Positions 1 through 6,615 of a stretch of DNA of 19,272 bases are shown piece after piece. Position 1 is the stretch's first letter. The number at the start of each line of letters is the position of its first letter. The position numbers were made by a program, and so were the translations under genes. The notes below the pieces were generated by a model. The model had not been told where the DNA came from and made no database searches. It saw only the letters and a list, made by a program, of their open reading frames with translations. The DNA is from Candidatus Gastranaerophilales bacterium (GTDB lineage Bacteria > Cyanobacteriota > Vampirovibrionia > Gastranaerophilales > Gastranaerophilaceae). The stretch lies in assembly GCA_944323945.1 (NCBI GenBank), contig CALUUL010000035.1, positions 1 to 19,272 of the forward strand, given 5' to 3'.

Positions 1-893
1 TATGAATTATGTAAGTCATTAACCAGTTCAATATCAAAACTTGAAAAATCAGATTTTGAATTATTCTTAATTATTAAATCCAAAGAAATTGTATTTAAAT
101 GGTCAAATGGATCTTTTTCCAAGAAAACATCAGATATATCTACCTCAAGCCCTTCATATTCAAGTTCGTCTTGCCTTACGGATTCATGCGTCATAACTTG
201 AATGGGTTCTGAACTGACTATTTTAACTTTAATTTCATCTCCGGGAGAAATTAAAACATCACTTCCCTTTCTAAAAAAACTCATGCCAAGTGCAATAAGT
301 CCACCAATTGCAGCACCACCAGCTAAAGTATAACCTTGACTTGCAACAGCACCAGGTATACCAGCTATTTCTAGGGCTGCAAGAGCACCGGTTACTCCAC
401 CAACCGCAGTATAGGCAATATTTTCACCAGCTACTTTAGCAACTGATTTCGCAGGATGCAATTTAGAGGTCATATCACCTTGAATAGGGATTTCTCTTCC
501 ATCTGGAGTTATTAGATAATTAAAAGAAAGTTCAATATAACCATCTCTTCCCATTCTTTTGGGATCTACTATATTTCTTATAATGCCATGAGCTACTGTA
601 CCTTTCGGTAAAAGTACTCCGCTTCCGGCTAAAACATCTTCTGATACTTCAGCAAAAAATTCATCTCCTTCAACAGAGGTTGTTCCTGCTAAGACCTGAG
701 AAACAGTCAATTCTACAACTTTATTACCTTCCAGTTTTTCTTTTTCTTTAGTAAAAATCTTATCATTTTCTTTATTTTTTACATCTGTTTCTTCAATATA
801 GCCCTTGAAGGGTTCTTGAGCTTGCGCTATCAATAAACAATCCGAGAAAGACATTCCTAATAATATAAATATTGCAATTATTTTCTTTTTCAT
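1..893 (-). CDS. Secreted or envelope protein of unknown function, C-terminus cut off by the window edge
   Basis: The frame is open from ATG at 893 to the left edge, about 297 codons with no stop, so the C-terminus is missing. The start is preceded by a GGCGGA ribosome-binding sequence. Residues 1-25 look like a signal peptide (MKKK, hydrophobic core, then AQA before QEP). Residues about 55-145 look beta-rich, with a phrase of the kind LPKGTVAHG followed by TPDGREIPI. I associate this style with VirB10/TrbI-like barrels and related envelope proteins, but the match is weak. Residues about 155-205 are glycine/alanine-rich and hydrophobic, like a glycine zipper or membrane hairpin, and a further beta-rich part follows. 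It is divergent from gatB. I do not recognise a specific family. The reading frame and export signal are well supported; the function is not. Confidence 0.7.
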   Translation of the reverse strand, partial: MKKKIIAIFILLGMSFSDCLLIAQAQEPFKGYIEETDVKNKENDKIFTKEKEKLEGNKVVELTVSQVLAGTTSVEGDEFFAEVSEDVLAGSGVLLPKGTVAHGIIRNIVDPKRMGRDGYIELSFNYLITPDGREIPIQGDMTSKLHPAKSVAKVAGENIAYTAVGGVTGALAALEIAGIPGAVASQGYTLAGGAAIGGLIALGMSFFRKGSDVLISPGDEIKVKIVSSEPIQVMTHESVRQDELEYEGLEVDISDVFLEKDPFDHLNTISLDLIIKNNSKSDFSSFDIELVNDLHNS

Positions 894-956
894 ATATCCG
901 CCAATCTATATGACATTTTACTACATTTAAAATGGATTTCAAAATCTATTATTATT

Positions 957-985
957 TTGTTATACAAGTATATTCATGATATGAT
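957..985 (+). promoter_or_regulatory. Probable sigma-70 promoter of gatB
   Basis: A -35-like TTGTTA (957-962), a 17-base spacer and a -10-like TATGAT (980-985) lie about 35 bases before the gatB ATG. The -10 matches the consensus at five of six positions and the -35 at four of six. A Shine-Dalgarno sequence AGAGGG follows at 1008-1013. Confidence 0.6.
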
Positions 986-1020
986 TTTTACTGAAAATTA
1001 AATAAACAGAGGGTTTTAAA

Positions 1021-2481
1021 ATGACAACGGATAAAATGGAAGAACTAAGAAAAAAATATGAAGTTGTAATAGGTTTAGAAGTACACGCTCAATTAAAAAC
1101 AAAGTCTAAAATTTTTGCTTGTGACTCTACAGAATTCGGTAATGAACAAAATACTCAAATAAGCCCTATTACCCTTGGCATGCCTGGTGTATTACCGGTT
1201 TTAAATAAAGAAGCTGTTAATATGGCAATATTAACAGGCTTGGCTTTAAACTGTACAATTCCACAATACTGTAAATTTGACAGAAAACAATATTTTTATC
1301 CTGATCTTCCTAAAGGTTATCAAATTTCCCAATATGATCAACCAATTTGTGTAAACGGTTATATTAATATTGAAGGTAAAAGAATCGGTATCACAAGAGC
1401 TCACTTAGAAGAAGATGCAGGAAAGCTTGTTCATATGGGTTCATCCGGTATCGCTGGTTCAAGCTATTCTTTAGTTGACTTAAACAGAGCAGGAACTCCT
1501 TTATTAGAAATTGTTTCTGAACCTGATATGCGTTCATCTGATGAAGCAAGAGCATATATGGAAGAATTAAGAACCACTCTAAGATATATAGGTGTCTGTG
1601 ACGGAAACTTAGAAGAAGGTTCTATGAGATGTGATGCTAATATTTCTATAAGACCTTATGGTCAAAAAGAGTTCGGTACAAGAGCAGAAATTAAGAACGT
1701 AAATAGTTTTAGAGCGCTCCAAAGAGCTATTGAATATGAAATAGACAGACAAATTGACCTTGTTGAAGCTGGAGAAGAAGTAGTTCAAGAAACCAGATTA
1801 TGGGATGACAATCAGGGTATTACAAAATCTATGAGAGGAAAAGAAGATGCTCACGATTACAGATATTTCCCTGAACCTGATTTAATGCCGTTAGAAATCT
1901 CAAGAGAATGGGTAAACGAAATAGCTGCAAAAATGCCTGAGCTTCCTCAAAAAAGAAGAGAACGTTATGTTTCATACGGATTAACTCCATATGATGCTAA
2001 TGTGTTAGTTGAACAACAAGATATTGCTCTTTTCTACGACAAAGTTGTAGCTTTAGGTGCTGATGCAAAAGTTGCTAATAATTTCTTAATGAAAGAAATT
2101 GCAGCCTTCTTAAAAGAAGAAAAAGTTACAATTGAAGAAACGAAATTAACAGCTGAATCATTCGCAGAATTAATTAATCTTGTAACTTCAGGTTCTATAT
2201 CAAATAATATAGGTAAGCAAATAGTAGTTACACTCTTAAAAGAAGGCGGCAGCGCTAAAGAAATTGTTGAGAAACAAGGTCTAAGCGTTATATCTGATGA
2301 AGGCGCATTAAAAGAAATCTGCCAAAAAGTAGTAGACTCTAATCCTTCACAAGTTGAATTATACAGAAACGGAAGAGATAAGTTATTTGGTTTCTTTGTT
2401 GGACAAGTAATGAAAGAAACTCAAGGTAGAGCAAATCCTCAATTATTAAATAAATTATTAAAAGAAGCTCTAAATGGATAA
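1021..2481 (+). CDS. gatB: Aspartyl/glutamyl-tRNA amidotransferase subunit B
   Basis: GatB is the tRNA-binding, phosphorylating subunit of GatCAB. That complex converts Glu-tRNA(Gln) to Gln-tRNA(Gln) and/or Asp-tRNA(Asn) to Asn-tRNA(Asn) in the cytoplasm. The 486 residues match the usual family length. Visible landmarks are IGLEVHAQLKT near residues 17-27, KFDRKQYFYPDLPKGYQISQ near 84-103, HLEEDAGK, SLVDLNRAGTPLLEIVSEPD, the DYRYFPEPDL motif, and a YqeY-like tail ending in GRANPQLLNKLLKE. The start at 1021 fits AGAGGG seven bases upstream; an internal ATG at 1036 is the alternative. The cysteine cluster that binds zinc in some GatB proteins is mostly absent: one Cys remains at residue 34, and the usual CPxC place reads SPIT. 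gatA and gatC are not adjacent. The gene is monocistronic, with its own promoter and terminator. Confidence 0.97.
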   Translation: MTTDKMEELRKKYEVVIGLEVHAQLKTKSKIFACDSTEFGNEQNTQISPITLGMPGVLPVLNKEAVNMAILTGLALNCTIPQYCKFDRKQYFYPDLPKGYQISQYDQPICVNGYINIEGKRIGITRAHLEEDAGKLVHMGSSGIAGSSYSLVDLNRAGTPLLEIVSEPDMRSSDEARAYMEELRTTLRYIGVCDGNLEEGSMRCDANISIRPYGQKEFGTRAEIKNVNSFRALQRAIEYEIDRQIDLVEAGEEVVQETRLWDDNQGITKSMRGKEDAHDYRYFPEPDLMPLEISREWVNEIAAKMPELPQKRRERYVSYGLTPYDANVLVEQQDIALFYDKVVALGADAKVANNFLMKEIAAFLKEEKVTIEETKLTAESFAELINLVTSGSISNNIGKQIVVTLLKEGGSAKEIVEKQGLSVISDEGALKEICQKVVDSNPSQVELYRNGRDKLFGFFVGQVMKETQGRANPQLLNKLLKEALNG

Positions 2482-2494
2482 TAAAAGGAATAAT

Positions 2495-2529
2495 AAAAAG
2501 AACCGAGTATTATGAACTCGGTTCTTTTT
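2495..2529 (+). terminator. Rho-independent terminator of gatB
   Basis: A 14-bp stem (2495-2508 with 2516-2529, core GAACCGAG/CTCGGTTC) with a 7-base loop runs into a T tract. It lies 14 bases after the gatB stop. The A-rich opposite side means it may also serve the convergent LysM gene. Confidence 0.9.
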
Positions 2530-2547
2530 TTATATCTTTTGATAAAA

Positions 2548-3141
2548 TTAATCAAGTGGAATTATCAATTTCTGTCCTATTGAAAGTTTATGAGCATTTG
2601 TCAATTTATTAGCTTGTCTTATTTTTTCCACCTTAGCAGGATCATATTTTCCATAGAACCTAAAAACAATAGAGCTCATAGAATCACCTTCTTTTACCGT
2701 GTATGTTTCAACTGTCGGAATTGCTACTTCTTCAACTGTTTCAGCCGTAGCAGGGACAACAGCTATATTTGAAGTAATTTGTGGTAATTTACTTTTTCTA
2801 GAAATCTTTTTTTCAAATTTTGGCTGACCTAAAGACGTAGAAGTTGTATCAGCAGGTAGAGTAGAACTAATACTTAATATTGCATTCATTATAAACATAC
2901 ATAAAGCACCAGTTATAAAACCTGTTAATAAATATACCCCGGGTGATTTTTCTTCTTTAGGATTAATTTTAAAATTTTGCCATAAAAGATCTAGTTCTTT
3001 TTGTTTACTTTGCCTCTTATATGCTTTAGGGGTATAATCTTCCTGTTGATTTTGGTTATAGTCCCTTTGATTCTTCAATTCAGATAAAAAAGCAACTTTT
3101 TCATCTGATAAATTTGATCTATACAATGATGAATTTCTCAT
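2548..3141 (-). CDS. Membrane-anchored LysM-domain protein
   Basis: This 197-residue protein has three visible parts. The first 65 residues are polar, charged and glutamine-rich, and are probably cytoplasmic. A single membrane segment lies at about 67-91. A low-complexity linker leads to a C-terminal LysM domain at about 146-195, with YTVKEGDSMSSI at its start, the QANKL segment, and IGQKLIIP at its end. LysM modules bind N-acetylglucosamine-containing glycans, so the domain probably contacts peptidoglycan from the outer side of the membrane. There is no catalytic domain, so a structural or scaffolding cell-wall role is the likeliest inference. The ATG at 3141 has G-rich sequence (AAAGGGAAAGG, then GGGG) upstream, with longer than ideal spacing. 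Confidence 0.85.
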   Translation of the reverse strand: MRNSSLYRSNLSDEKVAFLSELKNQRDYNQNQQEDYTPKAYKRQSKQKELDLLWQNFKINPKEEKSPGVYLLTGFITGALCMFIMNAILSISSTLPADTTSTSLGQPKFEKKISRKSKLPQITSNIAVVPATAETVEEVAIPTVETYTVKEGDSMSSIVFRFYGKYDPAKVEKIRQANKLTNAHKLSIGQKLIIPLD

Positions 3142-3178
3142 AAATTATATACCCCAATCCTTTCCCTTTAATAGTCAC

Positions 3179-3208
3179 ATGATATCTGAATAAATATTTA
3201 TAAGTCAA
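3179..3208 (-). promoter_or_regulatory. Probable promoter of the LysM gene
   Basis: Read on the minus strand, TTGACT (3208-3203), an 18-base spacer and TATCAT (3184-3179) each match the sigma-70 consensus at five of six positions. The promoter lies about 38 bases upstream of the ATG at 3141. Confidence 0.6.
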
Positions 3209-3249
3209 GAAATATGAACATTTTATTACAGTATGTATATTATTTAGAC

Positions 3250-3284
3250 AAAAAACAAGAGGCGGTTATAACCGCCTCTTGTTT
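3250..3284 (-). terminator. Rho-independent terminator of the prepilin gene
   Basis: A perfect 32-base palindrome (3253-3284, core GAGGCGGTTA/TAACCGCCTC) lies 16 bases after the prepilin stop. On the minus strand it is followed by six T (complement of A 3250-3255). It separates the prepilin from the LysM gene. Confidence 0.92.
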
Positions 3285-3300
3285 ATATTTTAAGATAATC

Positions 3301-3918
3301 TTAATCACCAGAACCAGTGTTGTCAGCAGCACCTTCTGTACCTTTGTCAAACATAACTTCTTGAGTTGGCTCGCCATAAGGAACAACTTTTTGTGCATAA
3401 ATTTGTGCTTGGTAAATATCTCTTGGTCTAGTAGAATTTACAGTAGCTTTATTTGGTTTCTTAACACCATTTACGTCTATCCATAAGTTTGGAGAATCTG
3501 CAGCACCACAAGGAGCTGTATTGTATGAGTTACAAGCAGATGTTTGATCGTCGTTATCAGGATCAGAAGAGAAACCTGTTACACAGAAAATCATACCATC
3601 AGCAGTTGTGAATACATCTGAACCAGAGCAAAGTCCAGCATCAGTAAATGCATCACCACCATCAATAACACTCATTCTTCTCTTGAATACATTGTTTACT
3701 AAATCTGAAGCATCAGAATAGTCATTAGCAGATAAACCTTCTAAAGCATAGTTCAAAGTTAATGCTTGGTTAACACCAGCAATAGCTTTCTTTAATGCTG
3801 AACGATATTCTTGTGCGTTAGTATTGTTCATCAATGTAGGAACTGTCATAGCAGCGATTACACCGATGATAACCAAAGTAATTAAAACTTCAGCAAGGGT
3901 GAAACCTAATTTTTTCAT
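3301..3918 (-). CDS. Type IV prepilin-like protein with class III signal sequence
   Basis: This 205-residue protein begins MKKLG and then FTLAEVLITL. That is a short prepilin leader with the peptidase site after Gly5 and the conserved Glu at mature position 5. A hydrophobic helix runs to about residue 27. The leader supports the ATG at 3918 rather than an upstream in-frame TTG at 3957, and AAAGG (3930-3934) lies 11 bases before it. The C-terminal globular part has four cysteines (97, 112, 129, 137) that could form two disulfides, a WIDVNGVKKPN segment typical of pseudopilin-like proteins, and an acidic glycine-rich tail. It is probably processed by a prepilin peptidase and assembled into a type IV pilus or type II secretion pseudopilus. 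No pilus assembly genes are nearby, so it is an orphan, as is common for lineages with many dispersed prepilins. It has its own promoter and terminator. Confidence 0.9.
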   Translation of the reverse strand: MKKLGFTLAEVLITLVIIGVIAAMTVPTLMNNTNAQEYRSALKKAIAGVNQALTLNYALEGLSANDYSDASDLVNNVFKRRMSVIDGGDAFTDAGLCSGSDVFTTADGMIFCVTGFSSDPDNDDQTSACNSYNTAPCGAADSPNLWIDVNGVKKPNKATVNSTRPRDIYQAQIYAQKVVPYGEPTQEVMFDKGTEGAADNTGSGD

Positions 3919-3967
3919 AATTTTTTTTACCTTTCGTCTTTTCGAAACTTTTTCCAAATACCAGTCA

Positions 3968-3996
3968 ATTGTATACTTTTTTTAACAATTCGTCAA
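3968..3996 (-). promoter_or_regulatory. Strong sigma-70-like promoter of the prepilin gene
   Basis: On the minus strand, TTGACG (3996-3991) and TACAAT (3973-3968) are separated by 17 bases, and each matches the consensus at five of six positions. The predicted leader is about 40 bases. It contains a small hairpin, TTTCG/CGAAA (3932-3936 with 3943-3947), that overlaps the AAAGG ribosome-binding site. Three TTGTTAA words (complement at 3982-3988, 4000-4006, 4010-4016) flank the -35 and could be regulator sites. Confidence 0.7.
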
Positions 3997-4509
3997 GTAT
4001 TAACAAAAATTAACAATTAACCAAAGTCTACTTCCTTCTTTTGTTGTAGAAATTTGGTATCAAACACTTTATTATCAAATTTTGTTTTCTTGTACTTTTG
4101 GCATTCCGTCTTTATAAGTTTCTATTATCATCAAATATCATTTTAAACTTTAATCACAAATTAAAAATAAAAAACAAGCAGACTTAAATAATTTCCATAT
4201 AAATTATTTTTATCAATATTTTAATAAATACGGCGCACCAAGCTGACCCGTCCCACTTACGGTAAAATTATTTATATTACTATATTTATTCCTTTTTTAT
4301 ATTTTATTTTTGTTTTTTTGTGACTTATAACTTGAATATTCCCATTTAAATAAGCTTTTAAACATGTAATTATAATTATTTTTAATAATTCATTTAAAAA
4401 ATGTATTTTTTTCATAAAATAACTTTTTTTAATAAAAAAATATTATAATAATGACATCACAATTTTTATCATTATAAGTTATAATGTGTATGTTACAAAG
4501 GAAAAATAA
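3997..4509. other. Long AT-rich intergenic stretch with a GC-rich island
   Basis: No convincing gene is seen here. The sequence is extremely AT-rich with long A and T runs, and several short ATCAAA/TATCA words occur at 4050-4150. The exception is 4230-4263, a 34-base island with 22 G or C by my count. It starts with ACGG and ends with ACGGT, and can form a weak ACC(C)GT/ACGGT hairpin (4246-4251 with 4259-4263). The right end carries the promoter of the small gene at 4510. Confidence 0.6.
4480..4501 (+). promoter_or_regulatory. -10 box and ribosome-binding site of the 76-residue gene
   Basis: A perfect TATAAT at 4480-4485 lies 24 bases before the ATG, and AAAGG at 4497-4501 gives a spacing of eight bases. 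I see no good -35: ATGACA at 4451-4456 is too far away, with a 23-base spacer. Confidence 0.5.
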
Positions 4510-4740
4510 ATGATTAACAGTTTAAAGAACATGGTAGCACAGGTATTTTATACACCAAGCGTCTCAACACAAAATATTAATCAAACAAATACGGGATATA
4601 ACCCGTTTGAAAATCCTTTTATGCAAACATCACAAAGAAACAATTATGCAATAAATAAACCTGTAAAAGGCGGTTATTTTGCAGGTTATTACAATGGCAA
4701 ACCTAATATTGTAGGAAGACGATTATTTATTGAAGCATAA
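4510..4740 (+). CDS. Small protein of unknown function (76 residues)
   Basis: I do not recognise this protein. It has no signal peptide or membrane segment, is rich in Asn and Gln, and has a short N-terminal amphipathic stretch (MINSLKNMVAQVF). The middle is flexible and polar, with NPFENPF. The C-terminal third is better ordered in appearance: KGGYFAGYYNGKPNIVGRRL, aromatic and glycine-rich. The reading frame is believable because it has TATAAT and AAAGG signals directly upstream and a strong terminator directly downstream. It is a complete isolated transcription unit, and signals this good suggest it is well expressed. The function is unknown. Confidence 0.7.
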   Translation: MINSLKNMVAQVFYTPSVSTQNINQTNTGYNPFENPFMQTSQRNNYAINKPVKGGYFAGYYNGKPNIVGRRLFIEA

Positions 4741-4743
4741 TAT

Positions 4744-4771
4744 AAAAGGCTCACATAATGTGAGCCTTTTT
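4744..4771. terminator. Bidirectional rho-independent terminator
   Basis: A 12-bp stem AAAAGGCTCACA/TGTGAGCCTTTT (4744-4755 with 4759-4770) with a 3-base loop has T runs on both strands. It sits between the convergent 76-residue gene and the crystallin-domain gene and probably ends both. Confidence 0.9.
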
Positions 4772-4785
4772 ATTATATACAGATT

Positions 4786-5397
4786 CTATTCCCTAATTGG
4801 AACAGAAATTATAAGTTTATGTCCATCTTTAACTTTAGAAATATTTGCTGTATCTGCATTTTCGGGAAGTATAAAATCTTGAGAGAACGCAACATCTTGC
4901 TCATATTCTTTATCTTTTATTTCTGAATTTCCAAAAACAGTCAATTTTCTGCCTTCAACATTATAATTAACCCTATTTTCATCATTCTGAAAAGGCTTTA
5001 AGCCAATAATTATATTAAATTTATTATCATCAAATTCTGTTTTTATTTTAACTGCATCCATCATAAATATAGGCATGCCAAAATCCGCATTATGCATTTT
5101 TTTCATTTTATGAAATTTATCTTTCATATTAAAAGCATCTTCAAAAGCTTTCATATCTTGTTTATACATTCTATCAATATCATCAAACATTCTTTTTTCA
5201 AATTTGTAAGGATTAAAATGCGGTTTGTAATATTTATGCATCATTTGATCTGCAACAAAATAGAAAGCCAAAAAACCACCTAAAAATGCTGCACATATCA
5301 TTGCTAAACATTTTTTCCAGCAATGATTTTCAAAACAAATATGTTTATCTGTTTCTTTAATAACTTCATTTTGATTGTTTGTATTATTTTCTTCCAT
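4786..5397 (-). CDS. Membrane-anchored small heat-shock (alpha-crystallin domain) protein
   Basis: This protein has 203 residues. Residues 1-28 are polar, with Cys at 21, 26 and 30 bordering the membrane. A hydrophobic membrane segment lies at about 29-49. Then comes a Lys/Met/Phe/His-rich helical linker at about 50-110, and a C-terminal beta-sandwich at about 115-202 that reads like an Hsp20 domain: VEGRKLTVFG, then FSQDFILPENADTANISKVK, then LIISVPIRE. Classical Hsp20 proteins are soluble ATP-independent holdase chaperones; here the domain is tethered to a membrane. Whether it faces in or out cannot be settled from the sequence. The C-terminal IxI motif of soluble oligomers is not evident. 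The ATG at 5397 has AAGGAAG upstream. The gene is a single unit with its own promoter and a shared terminator. Confidence 0.75.
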   Translation of the reverse strand: MEENNTNNQNEVIKETDKHICFENHCWKKCLAMICAAFLGGFLAFYFVADQMMHKYYKPHFNPYKFEKRMFDDIDRMYKQDMKAFEDAFNMKDKFHKMKKMHNADFGMPIFMMDAVKIKTEFDDNKFNIIIGLKPFQNDENRVNYNVEGRKLTVFGNSEIKDKEYEQDVAFSQDFILPENADTANISKVKDGHKLIISVPIRE

Positions 5398-5423
5398 ATT
5401 GCTTCCTTTCTTTTTGCAACCTA

Positions 5424-5452
5424 ATTATATATTTTGTTTTACTTCTTTACAA
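5424..5452 (-). promoter_or_regulatory. Probable promoter of the crystallin-domain gene
   Basis: On the minus strand, TTGTAA (5452-5447), a 17-base spacer and a perfect TATAAT (5429-5424) lie about 27 bases before the ATG. I see no CIRCE-type heat-shock inverted repeat. Confidence 0.6.
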
Positions 5453-5464
5453 TAATAAAATGTA

Positions 5465-5773
5465 CTAGTCACCTATACAATTATTTAAATACTCTATAGT
5501 ATCCAATTTACTATCATATAAAAATTTTAGAAAATACAAATAATTAATATCTTTTGATGAGACAGTAACATTTATTTCAAATCCATCAGAACAAAATGGT
5601 TCATAATCATATATAACATAGCTGTTATATTTGCTTTTCCATTCTTTTTTATCAATTAAACAATTATTTTCAAGAGCGGTTTGCTCTAACCATGGAATTA
5701 TATCCTTTGATATATTCTTAAACTCTATTTGGCTTCTTTGATTTAGTCCATTAATGTATTTTTCAACTAGCAT
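5465..5773 (-). CDS. Hypothetical protein, 102 residues
   Basis: I do not recognise this protein. It is soluble in appearance, with no signal peptide or membrane segment. The composition is mixed, with many Tyr, Asp and Asn. An N-terminal helix (MLVEKYINGLNQRSQIEFKN) is followed by an IIPWLEQTALENNC segment, then a probable beta region (YNSYVIYDYEPF, FEINVTVSS), and a last helix. The ATG at 5773 is preceded by a G-rich CGGGGT about ten bases upstream, which is a modest ribosome-binding signal. The stop is only 12 bases beyond the -35 of the crystallin-domain gene on the same strand, and I see no terminator between them, so read-through into that gene is possible. The function is unknown. Confidence 0.55.
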   Translation of the reverse strand: MLVEKYINGLNQRSQIEFKNISKDIIPWLEQTALENNCLIDKKEWKSKYNSYVIYDYEPFCSDGFEINVTVSSKDINYLYFLKFLYDSKLDTIEYLNNCIGD

Positions 5774-6084
5774 TTTTTCTATACCCCGTAATGACTTTTA
5801 TTGAACACACTCCCAATTCCTGAAAAATTCCGTTTAATTTCAGGATATTTCCAGTTTAAACACATTCTAAGAAGAAAAAAATATACCAAACGGCAATATC
5901 TACACTATATATTTGGGCTATTTTTGGTAAACTTACAATAAAAATTATAATTTTAAACCAATTAAAACTATTATCATTACTGGGTTTTAATACCGATATA
6001 AAGAATATATTAAAAAAACAGGATTTGTAATTTTTTGCTTTATAATAAAATCGGAAGTTTTGAAATATAAGAAGAGGCAAATAG
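5774..6084. other. AT-rich divergent intergenic region with a small dyad
   Basis: No credible gene is seen. An 8-bp inverted repeat TCCTGAAA/TTTCAGGA (5818-5825 with 5838-5845) with a 12-base gap could be an operator. TATAAT at 6041-6046 lies 38 bases before the HEAT-like gene; I find no good -35 for it. Confidence 0.4.
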
Positions 6085-6378
6085 ATGAATACAGTATTAT
6101 TACCAATAAACGAATATTTAAATAAATTAGAAAACGCTGATAACAATGTTAAAAATGAGATTGAAAATGAGCTTGTTAATATCGGTAAAGAAGCAGTTCC
6201 TTCCCTTGTTGATTCGCTTCAAGTTGTAAAAGGCAGAACAAGAGGAATTGTTGCAATGATTTTAATCAGAATTGGGGAATCATCTATTGACTATCTTCAA
6301 AAAGCAGCCGAATCTAACAGCGATTTTGAATGGATCGCAAATTATTTAATTACTGAAATTAAAGGTGTTGCAGCCTAG
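6085..6378 (+). CDS. Small HEAT-repeat-like protein
   Basis: This 97-residue soluble protein is predicted to be almost entirely helical. Residues about 22-75 follow the HEAT (PBS-lyase-like) pattern: ELVNIGKEAVPSLVDSL, then RGIVAMILIRIGESSIDYL. That gives roughly two helical hairpins, with a third partial one at the C-terminus (FEWIANYLITEI). HEAT repeats mediate protein-protein contact; no catalytic residues are seen and the partner is unknown. The ATG has AGAGG (6073-6077) at a spacing of seven bases, TATAAT at 6041-6046 and a strong terminator after the stop, so it is a complete monocistronic unit. The coding frame is secure, the HEAT assignment is likely, and the role is unknown. Confidence 0.75.
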   Translation: MNTVLLPINEYLNKLENADNNVKNEIENELVNIGKEAVPSLVDSLQVVKGRTRGIVAMILIRIGESSIDYLQKAAESNSDFEWIANYLITEIKGVAA

Positions 6379-6395
6379 TTGATTAGAAAAAATTT

Positions 6396-6429
6396 AAAAA
6401 AGACCGATTATTAAATCGGTCTTTTTTTT
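6396..6429 (+). terminator. Rho-independent terminator of the HEAT-like gene
   Basis: GACCGATT/AATCGGTC (6402-6409 with 6414-6421), extended by A/T pairs, is followed by eight T (6422-6429). It begins 17 bases after the stop at 6378. Confidence 0.92.
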
Positions 6430-6443
6430 GTTTTATTTTTATT

Positions 6444-6588
6444 AAAAGTGCAACTATATATGTAGTTTCGTAATTTTGTTTATTGAAACAATATCGAAGC
6501 TTTGTCTGTTTGAGAACGAAGTTCGAGTTACAAAGCTTTTGGTTGAAATTAACAAAATCGAAACGGAATATCAAGTTGCTAGCCTTTT
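6444..6588. repeat. Imperfect long palindromic element (MITE- or REP-like)
   Basis: Nested inverted segments share a centre near 6519: AAAAG/CTTTT ends (6444-6448, 6584-6588), GCAACT/AGTTGC (6450-6455, 6574-6579), GTTTCGTAATTTTGTT with AACAAAATCGAAAC (6465-6480, 6551-6564), AAGCTTTGT/ACAAAGCTT (6497-6505, 6530-6538) and GAAC/GTTC (6514-6517, 6521-6524). No coding capacity is credible. I did not see clear target-site duplications. Confidence 0.7.
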
Positions 6589-6589
6589 G

Positions 6590-6615
6590 GTACTTTTCTG
6601 CAATGAGAAAAGTAC
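6590..6615. repeat. Perfect 10-bp hairpin beside the palindromic element
   Basis: GTACTTTTCT (6590-6599) pairs exactly with AGAAAAGTAC (6606-6615) around a GCAATG loop. It starts one base after the palindromic element, so it may be part of the same repeat unit. It has no T tract suitable for a terminator. Confidence 0.65.

Noticed and set aside
3919..3957. Upstream extension of the prepilin to a TTG at 3957
   Set aside because: It would bury the prepilin leader and ignore the AAAGG site before the ATG at 3918; the promoter and transcription start also fit the shorter form.
4230..4263. GC island as a tRNA or known riboswitch
   Set aside because: It is too short for a cloverleaf, and I cannot match it to the conserved core of any riboswitch I know.
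5856..6146. Open frame on the minus strand, 96 codons
   Set aside because: It overlaps the well-supported HEAT-like gene, has a low-complexity Phe/Ile/Asn/Lys composition and no ribosome-binding site; it is a by-product of AT-rich sequence.
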